Below, piece after piece: positions 47,100 to 59,074 of a stretch of 64,000 nt of DNA; position 1 is the stretch's first letter, and every line of letters begins with the position of its first letter. The DNA is from Syncephalis fuscata. Taxonomy: Eukaryota; Zoopagomycota; Zoopagomycetes; Zoopagales; Piptocephalidaceae. The stretch covers positions 310,001-374,000 of the forward strand of contig JAHLTZ010000003.1 of assembly GCA_025786725.1 (NCBI GenBank). The letters run 5' to 3'. The notes beneath the pieces were generated by a model. It was not told where the DNA came from and ran no database searches. It saw only the letters and a program-made list of their open reading frames with translations. The position numbers and the translations under genes are program-made.

Positions 47100-50000
47100 T
47101 TACTGGCAAGGCGTTCGCATTTGCAGCTGACGCCAGCGCATTGTATCTATCGCCATTTCCAGCACAACACGTACTCGGAACATTGCACCAGTTTGCATAT
47201 CTTGTTGTTGCTCCTCTCGTAGTACTACTTGATAAATGGGCACAGTGGCGTCATGTGGCAAAGGCACTATATAGCAATAATCATGAGCTACTAATTCCTA
47301 TCAATTATATAGCACTATGTATTTACTTACCCGATCGATCTCCCATAACAAACGCTCCAATGTAGTGTCGTTCATCAGGCCGGACACAATTAGCATTTTG
47401 ATCAATCCAATTAAGCAGTTCTTTTGACTGGGTCGATGCACCACCCGTATGCGGTGGCTGTGGCGGAGGTGGACCGCCAGCACCTGATGGCAGAGAGGCT
47501 GTGGTGGATAGCCATGAACTGTACCAGTCGGTGGTGGCGGTCCTACTGGTCGAACATGGTAATGATATCCATGAGGCTGTTGTGGCGGTTGTTGTGATGA
47601 TGCATGTGGATGAGGTGGTCCCATCATAGCATGATGTGTTGGATGTGTTGGTGGTGCAGGTGTAGAATTAGAATGCGTCATTGGGTGTCCATAACCTGAG
47701 GGTCGTCGATGCTCTCCACTATGTGGATGTACAACATGTGATGATGATGAAGATGGAGCCATAGGCGTAGATGAATGTATTAAATAGTCATGAGGGGGTG
47801 GCTGTGACATATGTCGATGTGGATGTGGTGTCGATGTCTGTTCATAAGTATGATGTGGATGAGGTGGATGAGGTGGTATATGTTGCATTGAATGGGGATT
47901 TTGTGTCATAGAAGTAGCTGACATGACATAAGGTTGTGGTGGTGGTGGTCCATTCATAGCATGTCCTATATTAAATAGTATTAAACATTAAGTCGATAGG
48001 TATATTATATTAATTACTTACCTTGTGGAGCCGACATAGATGGATGATGATACTGCATTGGTGGTGGCTGTTGTTGTTGCATAGAGCTATGACTAATACC
48101 ACCACTATTACTATTAGAATGTGGCGCTGAACTAGCATGGGCAGATGATGCAGCATGTCCTTCAATAAAAGATATACTGGGTCTTCTATGAGCATGTTGC
48201 TGTTGTTGCTGTTGCTGTTGCTGCTGTTGTTGTGAAGGTTGTTGTTGTTGTTGTGAAGGTTGTGCAGATGCAGGTTGACTACGTGGTGATTGGGCTGGTG
48301 GTATATCCGGTCTAGTATGTGGCGAGTATCTTTGATTACTATCCTGCTTCTCTTTATTCATCACTGTTTTATGAGAATAGGATGAGGCAGGTTGAAAACT
48401 ACCTTGTTGTTCTTGTGATAGTCGATATACATTAAGCGTATCTTGATACGGTGAACCAGATTGCCGCAATCGTTCTCTTGTTACTGCTGGATCACCATTA
48501 GTAATAAATGTATACGATTTCTCTGCTTTATTTGCAAATCCTATTTGATTATGACCATCTCGATCCAGTTGATGCTGTTCATTCTCTGTAGTCTCTTTCT
48601 TACTCGATTCACTTTGTGGATCACATATAGCGATGGTGGTGGCATCTGGTTCTGATTCTAATTTGAATTCTGATTTAGATTTGGATTCGACTGAAGTGTC
48701 ATTGCTGGATATCACAGTTTCATTCTTTGATACATTTGAAGGTGTTTCTACGTCAGTCTTTGTTGTTACAGTCGTCGACGCTATTGGAGAATGAATATTT
48801 GTGTTGGATGAGGTGTCATACTTTGTTCTTTTTACAGAATATAATTGATTATCGTCTTGGTTTACTATTATTAGTATTAATAAATTACTTGATTATCTTA
48901 TATTAATCACTTACTTGGTGTAGTAATAGACGTAGTATTTATAGATACAGTGGTGGCCGCCGTGGTTGATACTGTTGCTGCTGTTGCTGATAGTATTGAT
49001 GTTACAGGTTCATTGGTAGTAATCATCGTTGAAGATGACATCTGACTATCCATAGCAAGTTCTCGTTGACGCTGTGCTTCCTCTTCTTGTTGCTGTGCCT
49101 CTATATTGGTTATTAGTAAAGCAGTTGTAGCTGTATAGCAATTACCTTGATATGCACGCTCTTCTGCTTCTCTTTCTCGTGGTGTCTGGCCTGGTCTTTG
49201 GCGTTTTCTTTCTCGTTTATCATTTCTCTCTTGTATTCGTCGTCGTTTCTCCTCTGCTTCTTGTAAACGGCGTTGTTCCATTTCATGTCGTCGTTTTTGC
49301 ATTCGCTGTTCTTTCTCTCTCGCCTCATCTAATCATTAGCTATTGTTAGCTATTATTATTTACTGTATTGCTGTATTTAATTACCTTGTTGTTTCCGTGT
49401 CTTTTCATCTTCTACTGAACGAATAATAGCCGCTCCTTCAGCAATATCAAGCATTTGCATACGGGTTTCTCTGCCACCTGGTGTTACTGGCACTATAGGA
49501 GAGACGAGAGATGCATTATTGGACTCAGTGGCCGATGAAGGCTGACTTGAGCTATTACCAATGGCTGATACTGATGTAATTGAACCTCCAGTTGTAGTCA
49601 CTAAATAAATACAGTAATAAATACAGTTGGTTATTATCATGCAAATTGTATTTAATTCTATACTATATTGGTCTAATACTTTACCACGAGTAGATGTATT
49701 GATAGGGCGTGGTCGTTGTACACCTGTACGTAGAAATGATGGTGTTTGTTTTGGCATACCTGGTCGAACAGGTGCTGTAGTACGTCGTGGCATAAATAAG
49801 CCTGCTGAACTTGCTGCTGAACTTGGTGCATTTGAACTAGCCTGACTATTTGGCATAGGAGGTCGTGTTCTGCCCATGCCAGTAGCTGTGCCATCACTAA
49901 CAGCTGTATTGCCACTGTTACTATCTGTTGCTGTTGTAGACATAGCATTACCACTACCACTAATATTGATAACTGAAGCCATAGCGCTAACACTAACAGG

Positions 50001-50701
50001 TACTGCGGCCAACATTTGGAATCTCTTTTGTCGTTCAGAACGCGTTGTTACACCTTCACTTGACCGAATAGCCGCTAAAGGTGCTGATGCAGTTGATTTT
50101 GACGAAGATCGATTTTGTTCAACAATAGATTCATTCAAATAAGCTTCTTCATCTCGTGTAAACTGAACACCATCCTGTACTATTACACCGTTTAATATCA
50201 ACTAATTAATCAACTAATTAATTAGTTAAAATATATACTTACATTGAAGTGTTATAGCCTCAATTCGACTACTTAACATAGATATCTGATCTACATCTTT
50301 GACATCTAATCTACCCGTAATGGGTACACGTTTAAACAATCGTCCAAAAGTATTTACCCAGTCATCCGGGTCCTTGGCTGCCAATTCCAATAACTGATTT
50401 CCAATAACCAATGCTATTAATATAGTATAATTACCTATAAACAATCAATTACCTTTGATAATGAATCACCAAGTTCTTTTAGTTGAATCGGTCTGATACA
50501 AGCAATGGCCAGGCAAGCAATAATACGAGATGTTGAATCAAATGTAGACCAATTCGCATATAGTTGCCCTACCAGTTCCTCTGTCAAGTGTGAGGCCAGA
50601 GTAAGTGCACTCACCCAAGTGGGCGCAGATACAGCACTACGTAACAATTCCTGCAATGTATCCGACTCGACAACAACATCGCTAATAGCTAGATTATCCA
50701 T
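47100..50701 (-). CDS. NELF-A-like negative elongation factor subunit
   Basis: Candidate homolog of metazoan NELF-A, which holds RNA polymerase II in promoter-proximal pause. Exons, high to low: 50453-50701, 50243-50393, 49685-50179, 49385-49600, 49146-49328, 48915-49100, 48022-48864, 47331-47965, 47100-47266. The N-terminal helical domain ends LLELAAKDPDDWVNTFGRLF and VPITGRLDV, matching NELF-A IIQLASLDSDPWV ... FPDTGSLNL. Pro-rich MPKQTPSFLRTG and GGRETRMQMLDIAE match its middle. A long Gln/Ser/Pro/His-rich region (Gln run at ~48199-48231) follows. The C-terminus KELLNWIDQNANCVRPDER ... GAMFRVRVVLEMAIDTMRW matches NELF-A TANKVTRPEK ... VFEMNYATGQW. One base is missing between about 47470 and 47530; corrected length is 3126 nt, about 1041 residues. 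The last seven introns are all phase 1. Confidence 0.75.
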
Positions 50702-51305
50702 CTCTACTTAGATTAATTCGTTCGTTCGTTAGTTAGTTAGTTAGACGATCAAATAGAATCAAACTAATCCACGGATTCAATATAAAATACGCTTATAATA
50801 CTTTATAAAGTAGAATCGTATATGAATTAGTGTTAGATCTACCTACCTAGTTCAAACAAATGACCGTTATTATCGTAGCTACGCCCACCAGATAAATACT
50901 GCTGGGATCGCGCTTTAATCAACAAATAAATGAGTTTCTTTCTTAATCGATAGTTGTATGCGAAACTAATCGCACACAAAGATAACCAAGGCTATCCAAC
51001 GTCTAGCAGTAATAACACACGCAAAACACTTCTCCTATACAGGTAGAACAGTAGGATAATGGTGTGTATTTAGAAGATGGAAGAGTAAAAGAAAAAGGTT
51101 TAAGAATGAACTATAATAGATCTAACCTAATTTTCCCAGATCTATTTCATTGTTGTTGTTATTGTAGGCGGTATTATTAGATCCCCGATCGCTTCTTTAT
51201 TCACTAATCTACACTACGGTTTTTACAATTATACGCAATAGTAAGCTTTCATCGTCTTAGTATATGTTGCTTGTCACGATAGTGTTGTCTATCGTGTTCT
51301 AGACC
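50702..51305. promoter_or_regulatory. Divergent promoter region
   Basis: About 600 bp between the start codons of the NELF-A-like gene (-) and the unrecognised gene (+). No gene or clear motif. A GTTCGTTCGTTAGTTAGTTA tract lies next to the NELF-A-like start. Confidence 0.4.
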
Positions 51306-54123
51306 ATGACTATACCACATCTACGTCTGCCACAGGGTAAGTAATACGGGTAGCACTATAGATCAATATAGATTGAAAAGGGCTGGAGACATAGAGACAG
51401 AGCACTGATATGCAATACCAACTATAACTGTTATTATTTATTAGATGTATATACGCGCCTATATGCAGCTACAAGTAACCATACTGAATTCCAAGCGATA
51501 CTCTACGGTGTATGCGAGGAATGTCTTGGACAAGGATTAGTGGCCCGTGTCAAAGTAGGTTCAACACATACACATACACACTATTTGATCAATATTATTA
51601 AATATTAACGCTAATATTAATAGGGCATATTACCGTATCGTTCACATGGCACAGATTTTGAATCAATGCTTACTTCAATAGTTGCCCGTCCAGATATGAC
51701 TGTATTAGGTGTAGCTGTGGTAGGTCATATACGATTGATAAAAGTAACATATTAATAATTGAAATATTTAATAGATTCCAGATGAACGTACACTTGGATT
51801 GGCAACAGCACATGAAATTGCTGCATCCTATTTACTTACACTTCAAACAACACTTGTTAAAGTAGTAGCAGCTGCACGTCTTCATCTACACTCGAGTAAG
51901 TATTAGCAAACAATATACGTATTGGATGATATATTAATTCAGTATATTAGATGATGCCTATTTTACACACAAAATTGCTAAAGAATGTTCAGCATGGTTC
52001 AGAGATTTGATTGTATTAGTTGGTGGACAGTCAATGCCAATAACTATAAAAGCTGGATCATCTTCGGCATCTTCATCGCCATCTTCATTATCTTCAGATA
52101 AATACACGTCTACGTCGCTTAATAATCGACTAGATGACAATGACAGCCATACATTTGGTGCTCGATTACGCTTCTTTGTCAATCCTTCCATTAGTATTCA
52201 TGATGTATCGACCATGATGCGACAACAGTCTCAAGATAACGTTGTAACAGCAGAACGGTTTAAGAACGCATCACTAGTTGAATTGACAAATGCCACCATT
52301 CATAGTCGTGATAAACTTGATATGGATGGTGAAGATGTAAAAATGCCATTTACAAGATTAGAAAGGATGCCGTTAAGAGAAGAAGAAGAAGAAGAAACAA
52401 CGAATATACTAGAAGATGACGAGAAAGGTAGAGATGGAGATGGAGAAGCGGAAGATGAAGATGAAGATGAAGATAATGAAGAAGAAGAGGATAATGAAGA
52501 TAATATAGAAGAAGTAGATGAAAATGAAATGGAAATAGAACATGAATTAAGATTAAAGGAAGATGACGACGATGATGATGAAGAAGAAACAGATGAAGAT
52601 AATTGTCATATTAACGAGAATACTAATAATAATGAAGATACAGTAGAACACGATGTCAATATGTCTGATGGATTGTGTATTGCATCTAGAAACGATACAA
52701 CACAAGAAATAGATAACAGTTTTGCATCTTATATTTCATCAAGTGGTAATGAAGGTGTTAATACAGAACGGTTATCCACTTATAGACGACATAAAGGACC
52801 TCATAAAAGTAAACGGTTTTTGGATGGACATATTAAAGAGACGACTGCATCAAGATCAACTGCAATGAAATTGGTATGTAATATACTATAGATTAATATA
52901 TGTATATGTATATATGTGTACTTACATAACAATTATAGCCTCGATTAATTACACCATCATTATATGAAAAGTTTACAGTTGAGAAAGGACAAGGATCAGC
53001 CTATTTACAAAGAGTATTAGGTGAAGCAAGGTAAGATGAGTAGTATATTGTTATATAAATGTAATTTAATTATATTTATTTAGTTTGACCAATTGTACAA
53101 ATGAAGATGAACGGGATCTTGTAGAGTCTATTGATGCATTATTAGAGGAATCATTGCCACATGAACGGCGTGAACGATTAGAACGGAAACAACAAGCGTT
53201 GGAAAGTAGGATTCGGTAAGTATAGTGTGTATTATTTAACAATAGCAATTACTTATTATATAAATAGTAAACTTAGTACTAAAATTGATGTATACGCCGA
53301 ATCACATCGAGAATATACTGGACTTACTTATTTATGGCGATTACTTGAAGCATCACCAGAAGAATTGTTTCATCAATTAGATGCTATGCAATTAGCTGGA
53401 CAACATAGTAATATGACATCTCAATCAACTATTAATGGACAAGCATCTACTACATCATGGCATGAAAGAAGTATACAGCCACCAACTATAACATCTCCTA
53501 TATTGACTGGACCGACACTATTACATGGATCTACTGAAACAATGACATCATCTCATCCTTCGTATTATTGGCATGGTCAACATGTGAATACTAGTGATCA
53601 TTTACCTCGAATGACTACAAGTAATGAACATCACTTTATCTCAGAAGAGAATACATTGGCAACAACAGGAATGATACAACAACAACATCGACGATCTACT
53701 AATAGACCAAGAGATCCTGATAGTACAGATACTGAACCTGAACCTGAACTGTCAGTATTGAATTATCATTCACGAAAGATATCACCAAGTAAAGAAGTGG
53801 TTAATACGTCCTCTATTCCATCTACTACTATAGGCACCCATCAGTCTAATTTAGGTGTCAATCATTATACACAGCCCAATCCTGCACCAACATCAGATTT
53901 ATATACATTAGCGTCAATTGCTCTTCCATCTGATCCTATTACTGATCCTATGGTTTATTCATCTACCGATACTACTACTAGTACTGCTACTGTACCAGTA
54001 TCTGCTACTTGGACTACTACTACTACTACTACTGATAAAATAGTATCTGAAATTGTTCCAGCTCCTCCTCCCGCTACCGCTTCTTCTTCTTCCTCTTCTC
54101 ATACTCATCCAACTTTAAAATAG
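51306..54123 (+). CDS. Unrecognised conserved-looking protein with an acidic central region
   Basis: I do not recognise the family. Exons 51306-51336, 51445-51554, 51624-51719, 51775-51895, 51951-52873, 52939-53030, 53084-53215, 53268-54123; 2361 nt, 786 residues, with no frame break. The N-terminal ~170 residues look like a compact alpha/beta domain (VYTRLYAATSNHTEFQAILY, LPYRSHGTDFESMLTSIV, MTVLGVAVIPDERTLGLATA, then a helix LLTLQTTLVKVVAAARL). A very acidic Glu/Asp stretch (~52380-52600) follows, then a helical, probably coiled-coil region (EDERDLVESIDALLEESLP, RRERLERKQQALESRIR, YTGLTYLWRLLEASPEELFH), and a long Ser/Thr/Pro-rich disordered tail. Regular phases and splice sites make it a real gene. 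A longin- or MPN-like fold for the N-terminus is only a guess. Confidence 0.8.
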
Positions 54124-54634
54124 TTAAATTGAGAAAAAAATCGTTATTTTGTTATTGTATAACGTTATAAATTACAATTGATTATAAAGTAGTTATATTT
54201 TTATTTGAATAAAATGGCAAAAAAGAATTCTAAATAGTGTTATCAGATTATTCTTTTTAGACTGTTATTTGCATGAATAATAGAACAATTCTATAGAAAT
54301 GAATGACTATTAATGGTAGTTTTAAGACATCGTTATTTACTAAATAGAACGATTAAGCACGTCATTGCAGTATTTAGTTAATTTCTGTTAAATAAAAGAC
54401 TTGTATTTTGCACAAATTCATGCTTTATTGCTGTAGTATTTTATTTTTAGTCCATCGACCATGTGGGCTTTATCTGATCTTACTGGCGACTTTTTTAGCT
54501 TTATGTTAACACGTGTCTTATATTAATGTGGTGGTCAAGTTCATAAGTGTATTTCAGCATAAATATCAATCGATGAAGATAGTATTATGGCTATCATTAA
54601 TTATTTTCCTTTTATTTTCATCGTTATATTCAAT
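54124..54634. other. Intergenic region
   Basis: AT-rich with AATAAA-like words after the upstream gene. No gene or repeat recognised. Confidence 0.4.
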
Positions 54635-55846
54635 ATGAAATCCATTATTGTTTATCTTGGCGCATCAGTAGTTTGGTGTGGAGTTTCTTGTATGGCACAG
54701 ACTATGCCGAGTAGATCGTCATCTAGTTTATGTGGGTATTACATTTTATTGTGACGTATCTGGCCTATAATGAATAACAGCAAATATAGATGAAACAAAA
54801 ACATTTCTTTCGCAGGTATTAAAGCAAAAGAATGCGTTTGGCAAACCGGGTCTTCGTATAGTGGAGGTTGAAAAACACGAAAGAAATGTGCCAATGGCGC
54901 GAGGAACCTTTAACGGGGCGAGTGTTTCCATCGAATGTCCAAATGCACAAGAACAACTTTACAACCAATATCAAGCTATCGATGTAAGTTTAGTCAGAGT
55001 ATTGTATTTTATTAATAATTGTGTAATGTGTAGCTCATTAAAAAGGCTATGAATCAAATACCAGATGCTTATAAAGATGGAAGCGAATTTATTGCATTGC
55101 CGCTACTTGAATTTGGTCATCACGATAGATATTGTTACGTGACATCGCGTCAGTGCGATATTGAATTAATGGAATATAAATGTGACGATTTAATGCAAAA
55201 TAGAGCTAAAGGATTACAGAACTTTTTTATGCAAATGCTACGTGGTAAAGTTATTTGCTACTAAAGTGTTGTTAGATTGTTAATTATGTGTTTAGGAATT
55301 GCCTTTATGCATCGTATTCATTTACTTATGTCGGATTTCAATCCAGAAGGTAATATACATATGCACTTAATAGTGTGCTGTTGCTAATTAGATTTATATA
55401 GATATTTGTATCAATTCAAAGCTATTTGGTAAATCAAAAATTATTATTCGAAAGTTTAGCAATTCTGTGCCATTCTCAGTCATTGATGATCGTGAGTTTT
55501 GAATAACTATTAAGTGTTAAATAGCTAAACTATTCTATTCTGTTCTAGGTGATAATTCTGGTTTGAAGAATGAATTATGCAAACAGATTCATTAATTATT
55601 GGCAAGGTTATTTATAAAACGCTGTCCAACAACTCATTACCTCCATACTATACATCACAAGCTGGTCCTCTTAATAGTTTTTACATATCTGTCATCGAAC
55701 GAACAAGCTTTAGACCAACAATTGCCAAAAGCAAAGAGATATTACAGCCACTTGTGGATATGATAAATGTTCTTGTTGAGCATGATTTTAATGACCGACC
55801 TACACCAGAAGACTATATCAGTCTAAATAGGATTGGCACAGCATAG
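54635..55846 (+). CDS. Secreted kinase-like protein (second type), with a one-base break
   Basis: Exons 54635-54731, 54781-54983, 55034-55244, 55296-55349, 55402-55491, 55549-55846. The signal peptide (SIIVYLGASVVWCGVSCMA) predicts secretion. Kinase-like landmarks in order: LPLLEFGHHDRYCYVTSRQ (hinge-like), FMHRIHLLMSDFNPEDICI (catalytic-loop position, HRD reading MSD but PED kept), IIIRKFSN (DFG position, degenerate), TDSLIIGKVIYKTL (like the D-x-x-SLG-x-x-x-Y helix), and DRPTPEDY near the end (like the subdomain XI Arg). Intron 1 uses a GTGGGT donor, as in the stomatin-like genes. In exon 6 the frame changes between NEL and MQTDS at about 55573-55580; one missing base restores 954 nt, 317 residues. 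It is probably a pseudokinase or a highly divergent kinase, unrelated in detail to the 15.4-kb type. Confidence 0.7.
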
Positions 55847-56407
55847 TGCGTAATAGTTTGAATAACCTAATAAAACAATGCAATTATAAATATGATTTAT
55901 ATAGATATTTAATTTAATTATAAAATAACATGCACTAAGTATACAATTATGCAATTACTTATAAGTAGCTTAACAAATGGTTTTGGCTTGTAAATTTTTG
56001 ATAGAAAAGTTCAAGACAGTTTCAACATGTGATATGTTGTTGAATATTACATTTGTGTAACCATTATGTCGAATGTAAAGCGCATGCTTCATCATTATTT
56101 TCAGGCTTTCTTTGTTCTCGTATACACACTTGCAAATGTATAAATTATAACATGCGATACAACCACATGAACATAATCATTGCCATTTTCAATAAAATAG
56201 TCCTTGAATACCACATGAATGCGAATAACATTTATTAAAGCAGTATTGCATGGTATATTCATCCAGTCTGTCACTTATTCTATTGCTCTGTATTTGCGCC
56301 CAACACTCGTACTATTTGTAACTCTGTTTATTAGAGTTAGCAGGTCTGCTCTATTCTGTTATAGTCAACTCATATCACCAACTACTTGAATTTATTACTC
56401 AACCAAC
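55847..56407. other. Intergenic; from about 56010 part of a tandem duplication unit
   Basis: No gene supported. From about 56010 the sequence parallels 59530-59919, the upstream flank of the intact two-TM gene, including an almost identical ~180-bp stretch directly before the start codon. Confidence 0.5.
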
Positions 56408-57950
56408 ATGCGTTTCCTAAATCCCCCGCATGAACCACTTCACTTGTAATATCGCGTTTCCTATTCTTAGTTATAGGGGCTGCTGGATAATTTTTATTAT
56501 TGTTAATCAATTCTCTGATTACTTGAGTGAAAGATACTTATCAAATTGAGTATCATACCGAAACAATTAATGTACCAACTCTACTATTTCGAACAATAGC
56601 ACCTGTATATAGATGTTCATATAATGTCGGTGTAATACAAATAGGATTTAAGATACAAAATGTGATGTTAAAAGTTTGATGATATAAATGGAATGAGAAT
56701 GTAACTGATACAACTATTTGATTCAAGATTGGAAGACAGTCGAATCAGCAATATCTCTCATCAAATAACTCAGTACTCAGCATGGTCATGATAAAGCCTA
56801 ATATTAATCATACTTTGTTCCGGCAACTAACAATTTGAGGAGACCAGCGCAAGCGATCGATTTATTAAGATTTCCTATGTGGTAAAACGGCGCCTCGATC
56901 AGATACGTTTAACACTGTGGGCCTTTCTAATTTTCAAACTGACATATTTGTCATCAACGATCCCGATTTACTTGATCCAACAAAGTCTGGCCAATTACTT
57001 GAATTGGGCAGAATTCCTTCTAAAGATCGGTTTACCGTAAAAGGTGGCAATAATGTTAATATTGATTTCCTCAAAACTTATAAAAAAAGAATCAAATTGA
57101 GGCTGTGTATAATTTTGGGTTTTATGAACAGCGGGGAGTAGAACCAACAATGATGGGAATTAACATTACTCCTCGTAATGACCCAGCTGAAGGTAGCGAT
57201 GCTTTTACAGTAAAAGAAGAAATCTCACGACGTCCTGCCGGCTTGTTTCAAGCATTTGGTGCGACTGGTGGTGCTATATCGATATTTATTATTATTTTTA
57301 TTATACTCTTTGGTCAATGTCGTCTTCGTCCTTGGGGATCATTCAACGATACATTATGCGCAATAAAATGCTTAGTATTCTACCACCGTCCATGGTCAGC
57401 ATAAAATCACATTATAATCCTAGATTTAATCAAGGATCAGCTACTGATATGACATTTATAAATATGCCAAATTCAGAACAACGTGGCACAACATCAGGTT
57501 ATCAAAGTCTACCATCAATACATATCGGCACGAAATGCCAGATAATGACAGATCCCAACATATACCGTCTATATTGACTAATGGCAGACAATCACACATC
57601 TCTACTGCTGACACTCATGTAGTGAAATAAGCGAGCTTAAGCAATGATGGAAACACAATGAAGCAATTTACAATGATGTCAAATCGACTTGCAACTCTTG
57701 AAGGTGACACAATACACATAACAGTAATATAATGCTAGATAAACCAACTCCAGATAAGCATGGCTACCAAATACTTCAATAGCTCAGTATAGCAAAACAT
57801 TTGTATCTTCAGGTAATTCATCATCAGTTGAAGCTCGCTTATCAGACGTCGAAGCTTTCCAACATCGATAAAAACATTTTATTTATCATCTGACTTGTTT
57901 AAAGACAATTCGTTTAATTAATATTACAATAAACTAATTAGTTATATTAC
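56010..57950. repeat. Tandem duplication unit 1 (decayed)
   Basis: Direct repeat of 59530-61590, carrying promoter flank plus the two-TM gene. The copies lie about 3.5 kb apart in the same orientation, separated by the small secreted-protein gene. Confidence 0.8.
56408..57921 (+). pseudogene. Pseudogene of the two-TM LFG/PWG-family protein
   Basis: It begins ATGCGTTTCCTAAATCC exactly like the intact gene at 59920, but loses frame after a dozen codons and again many times; substitutions and small indels recur throughout. Recognisable blocks remain: LSNFQTDIFVINDPDLLDPT near 56921, ISRRPAGLFQAFGATGGA near 57221, LFGQCRLRPWG near 57306, and the C-terminal end near 57900. The coiled-coil region is largely deleted. 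The number and kinds of lesions exceed the one-base losses of other genes here, so this is a true pseudogene. Confidence 0.85.
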
Positions 57951-58480
57951 CATAATAACTATATATTTAAAACTAAAAAAGTATGTATCATTTAGCTATT
58001 AAACAGTTTTAAGCATTGATTATGCACACTATAATATTGTTTGATGACAATATAATTACAAGGCAATAATAGTAATGAATACCTGAAATGTTTTATTAAA
58101 TTACTAAGATTATTGTAAATAAAATAATTAAGCAAAATAATAACAAAATACTTGTAAATCAAAGTTCAATGCTTTATTATGAGCAAATCATGTATATATC
58201 TATATTGAACACATGCTACATAAATATCCAAATAAATGTATATGTTGAGTAATCTCCAAGTAATCCATGCCTTTGGTTTTATATTCAGCTTACGACAATA
58301 TAAACAGCCAATGATAAGACTAAACAATATAATAGTTAATAATATCACTATTGCATTAGAGCGAATTTATATGTTGAATATGCTTAATAGACAAATGGAA
58401 CATTATGGCAAATATTATGTAATGGTCAATAAATAAAACATGATAAAATTATATAAATTTATCATAAATTACTACATATT
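57922..58480. other. Intergenic region
   Basis: AT-rich. A short plus-strand frame at 58236-58436 has no recognisable content and is not called as a gene. This includes the 3' flank of the minus-strand secreted-protein gene. Confidence 0.35.
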
Positions 58481-59074
58481 TTATTTTGTTCGACATGGAC
58501 CAAAGTCTGGCTTATCATAGGCATTACCACATGTTTCAAGCATTCGGTCAATACAATATACTAGATTGTTAGAATTATTAGAAATTTGACTAATAATTCT
58601 TGCGCAATTTACATATAAAACACCATTTGTTCTGTAAATGCAAAGTGGCCGATTTGCATAGCTTTGGGCGAGGTAACGTTGACCATTAAGCAGATTCGTA
58701 GAAAAGTTATTACGAGAGAACATATAATGCTTTGCTTGCTCTTTATCCAAAATTCCATTAAATGACCTAGACTCTGGTATAAACGCAACGCCATTTTGAG
58801 AATTCATAGGATAACTTGCTTGAGAACTACCTGAAAATAAATTTTCAAGTATTTTATAAAACGATTGACTATTTTGATTGTCGCTTGATTTTATAGCTTT
58901 TCCTAAAGATTTTAAATCATATATCCACATGTTTTGGTTTGGCAAATTCGTCTTTGGTAGAACCCTGTTTAAAATAAAAGGCGTTTGGGAATCATCTTGA
59001 AGTTTAGAATCAGTAGGTGCTGCTATCACCACCGATAGTAAAACAAGTGAAATAAATATAACGTGGAATAGCAT
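58481..59074 (-). CDS. Small secreted cysteine-containing protein
   Basis: Single exon, 197 residues, no recognised family. Signal peptide FHVIFISLVLLSVVIAAPTDS. The mature region is polar and Asn/Ser-rich with five Cys clustered in the last third (PLCIY, VNCARI, VYCIDR, ETCGNA, GPCRTK), compatible with two disulphides plus one free Cys. N-glycosylation sequons are present (for example NFS). It sits between the two copies of the two-TM gene, on the opposite strand. Lack of introns fits a young or fast-evolving secreted protein. Promoter side above 59074 contains a short tandem repeat. Confidence 0.7.
   Translation of the reverse strand: MLFHVIFISLVLLSVVIAAPTDSKLQDDSQTPFILNRVLPKTNLPNQNMWIYDLKSLGKAIKSSDNQNSQSFYKILENLFSGSSQASYPMNSQNGVAFIPESRSFNGILDKEQAKHYMFSRNNFSTNLLNGQRYLAQSYANRPLCIYRTNGVLYVNCARIISQISNNSNNLVYCIDRMLETCGNAYDKPDFGPCRTK

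Noticed and set aside
56408-57921. Treating the decayed two-TM copy as another one-base assembly error
   Set aside because: It has many indels, premature stops and missing segments relative to 59920-61560, so a true pseudogene fits better.
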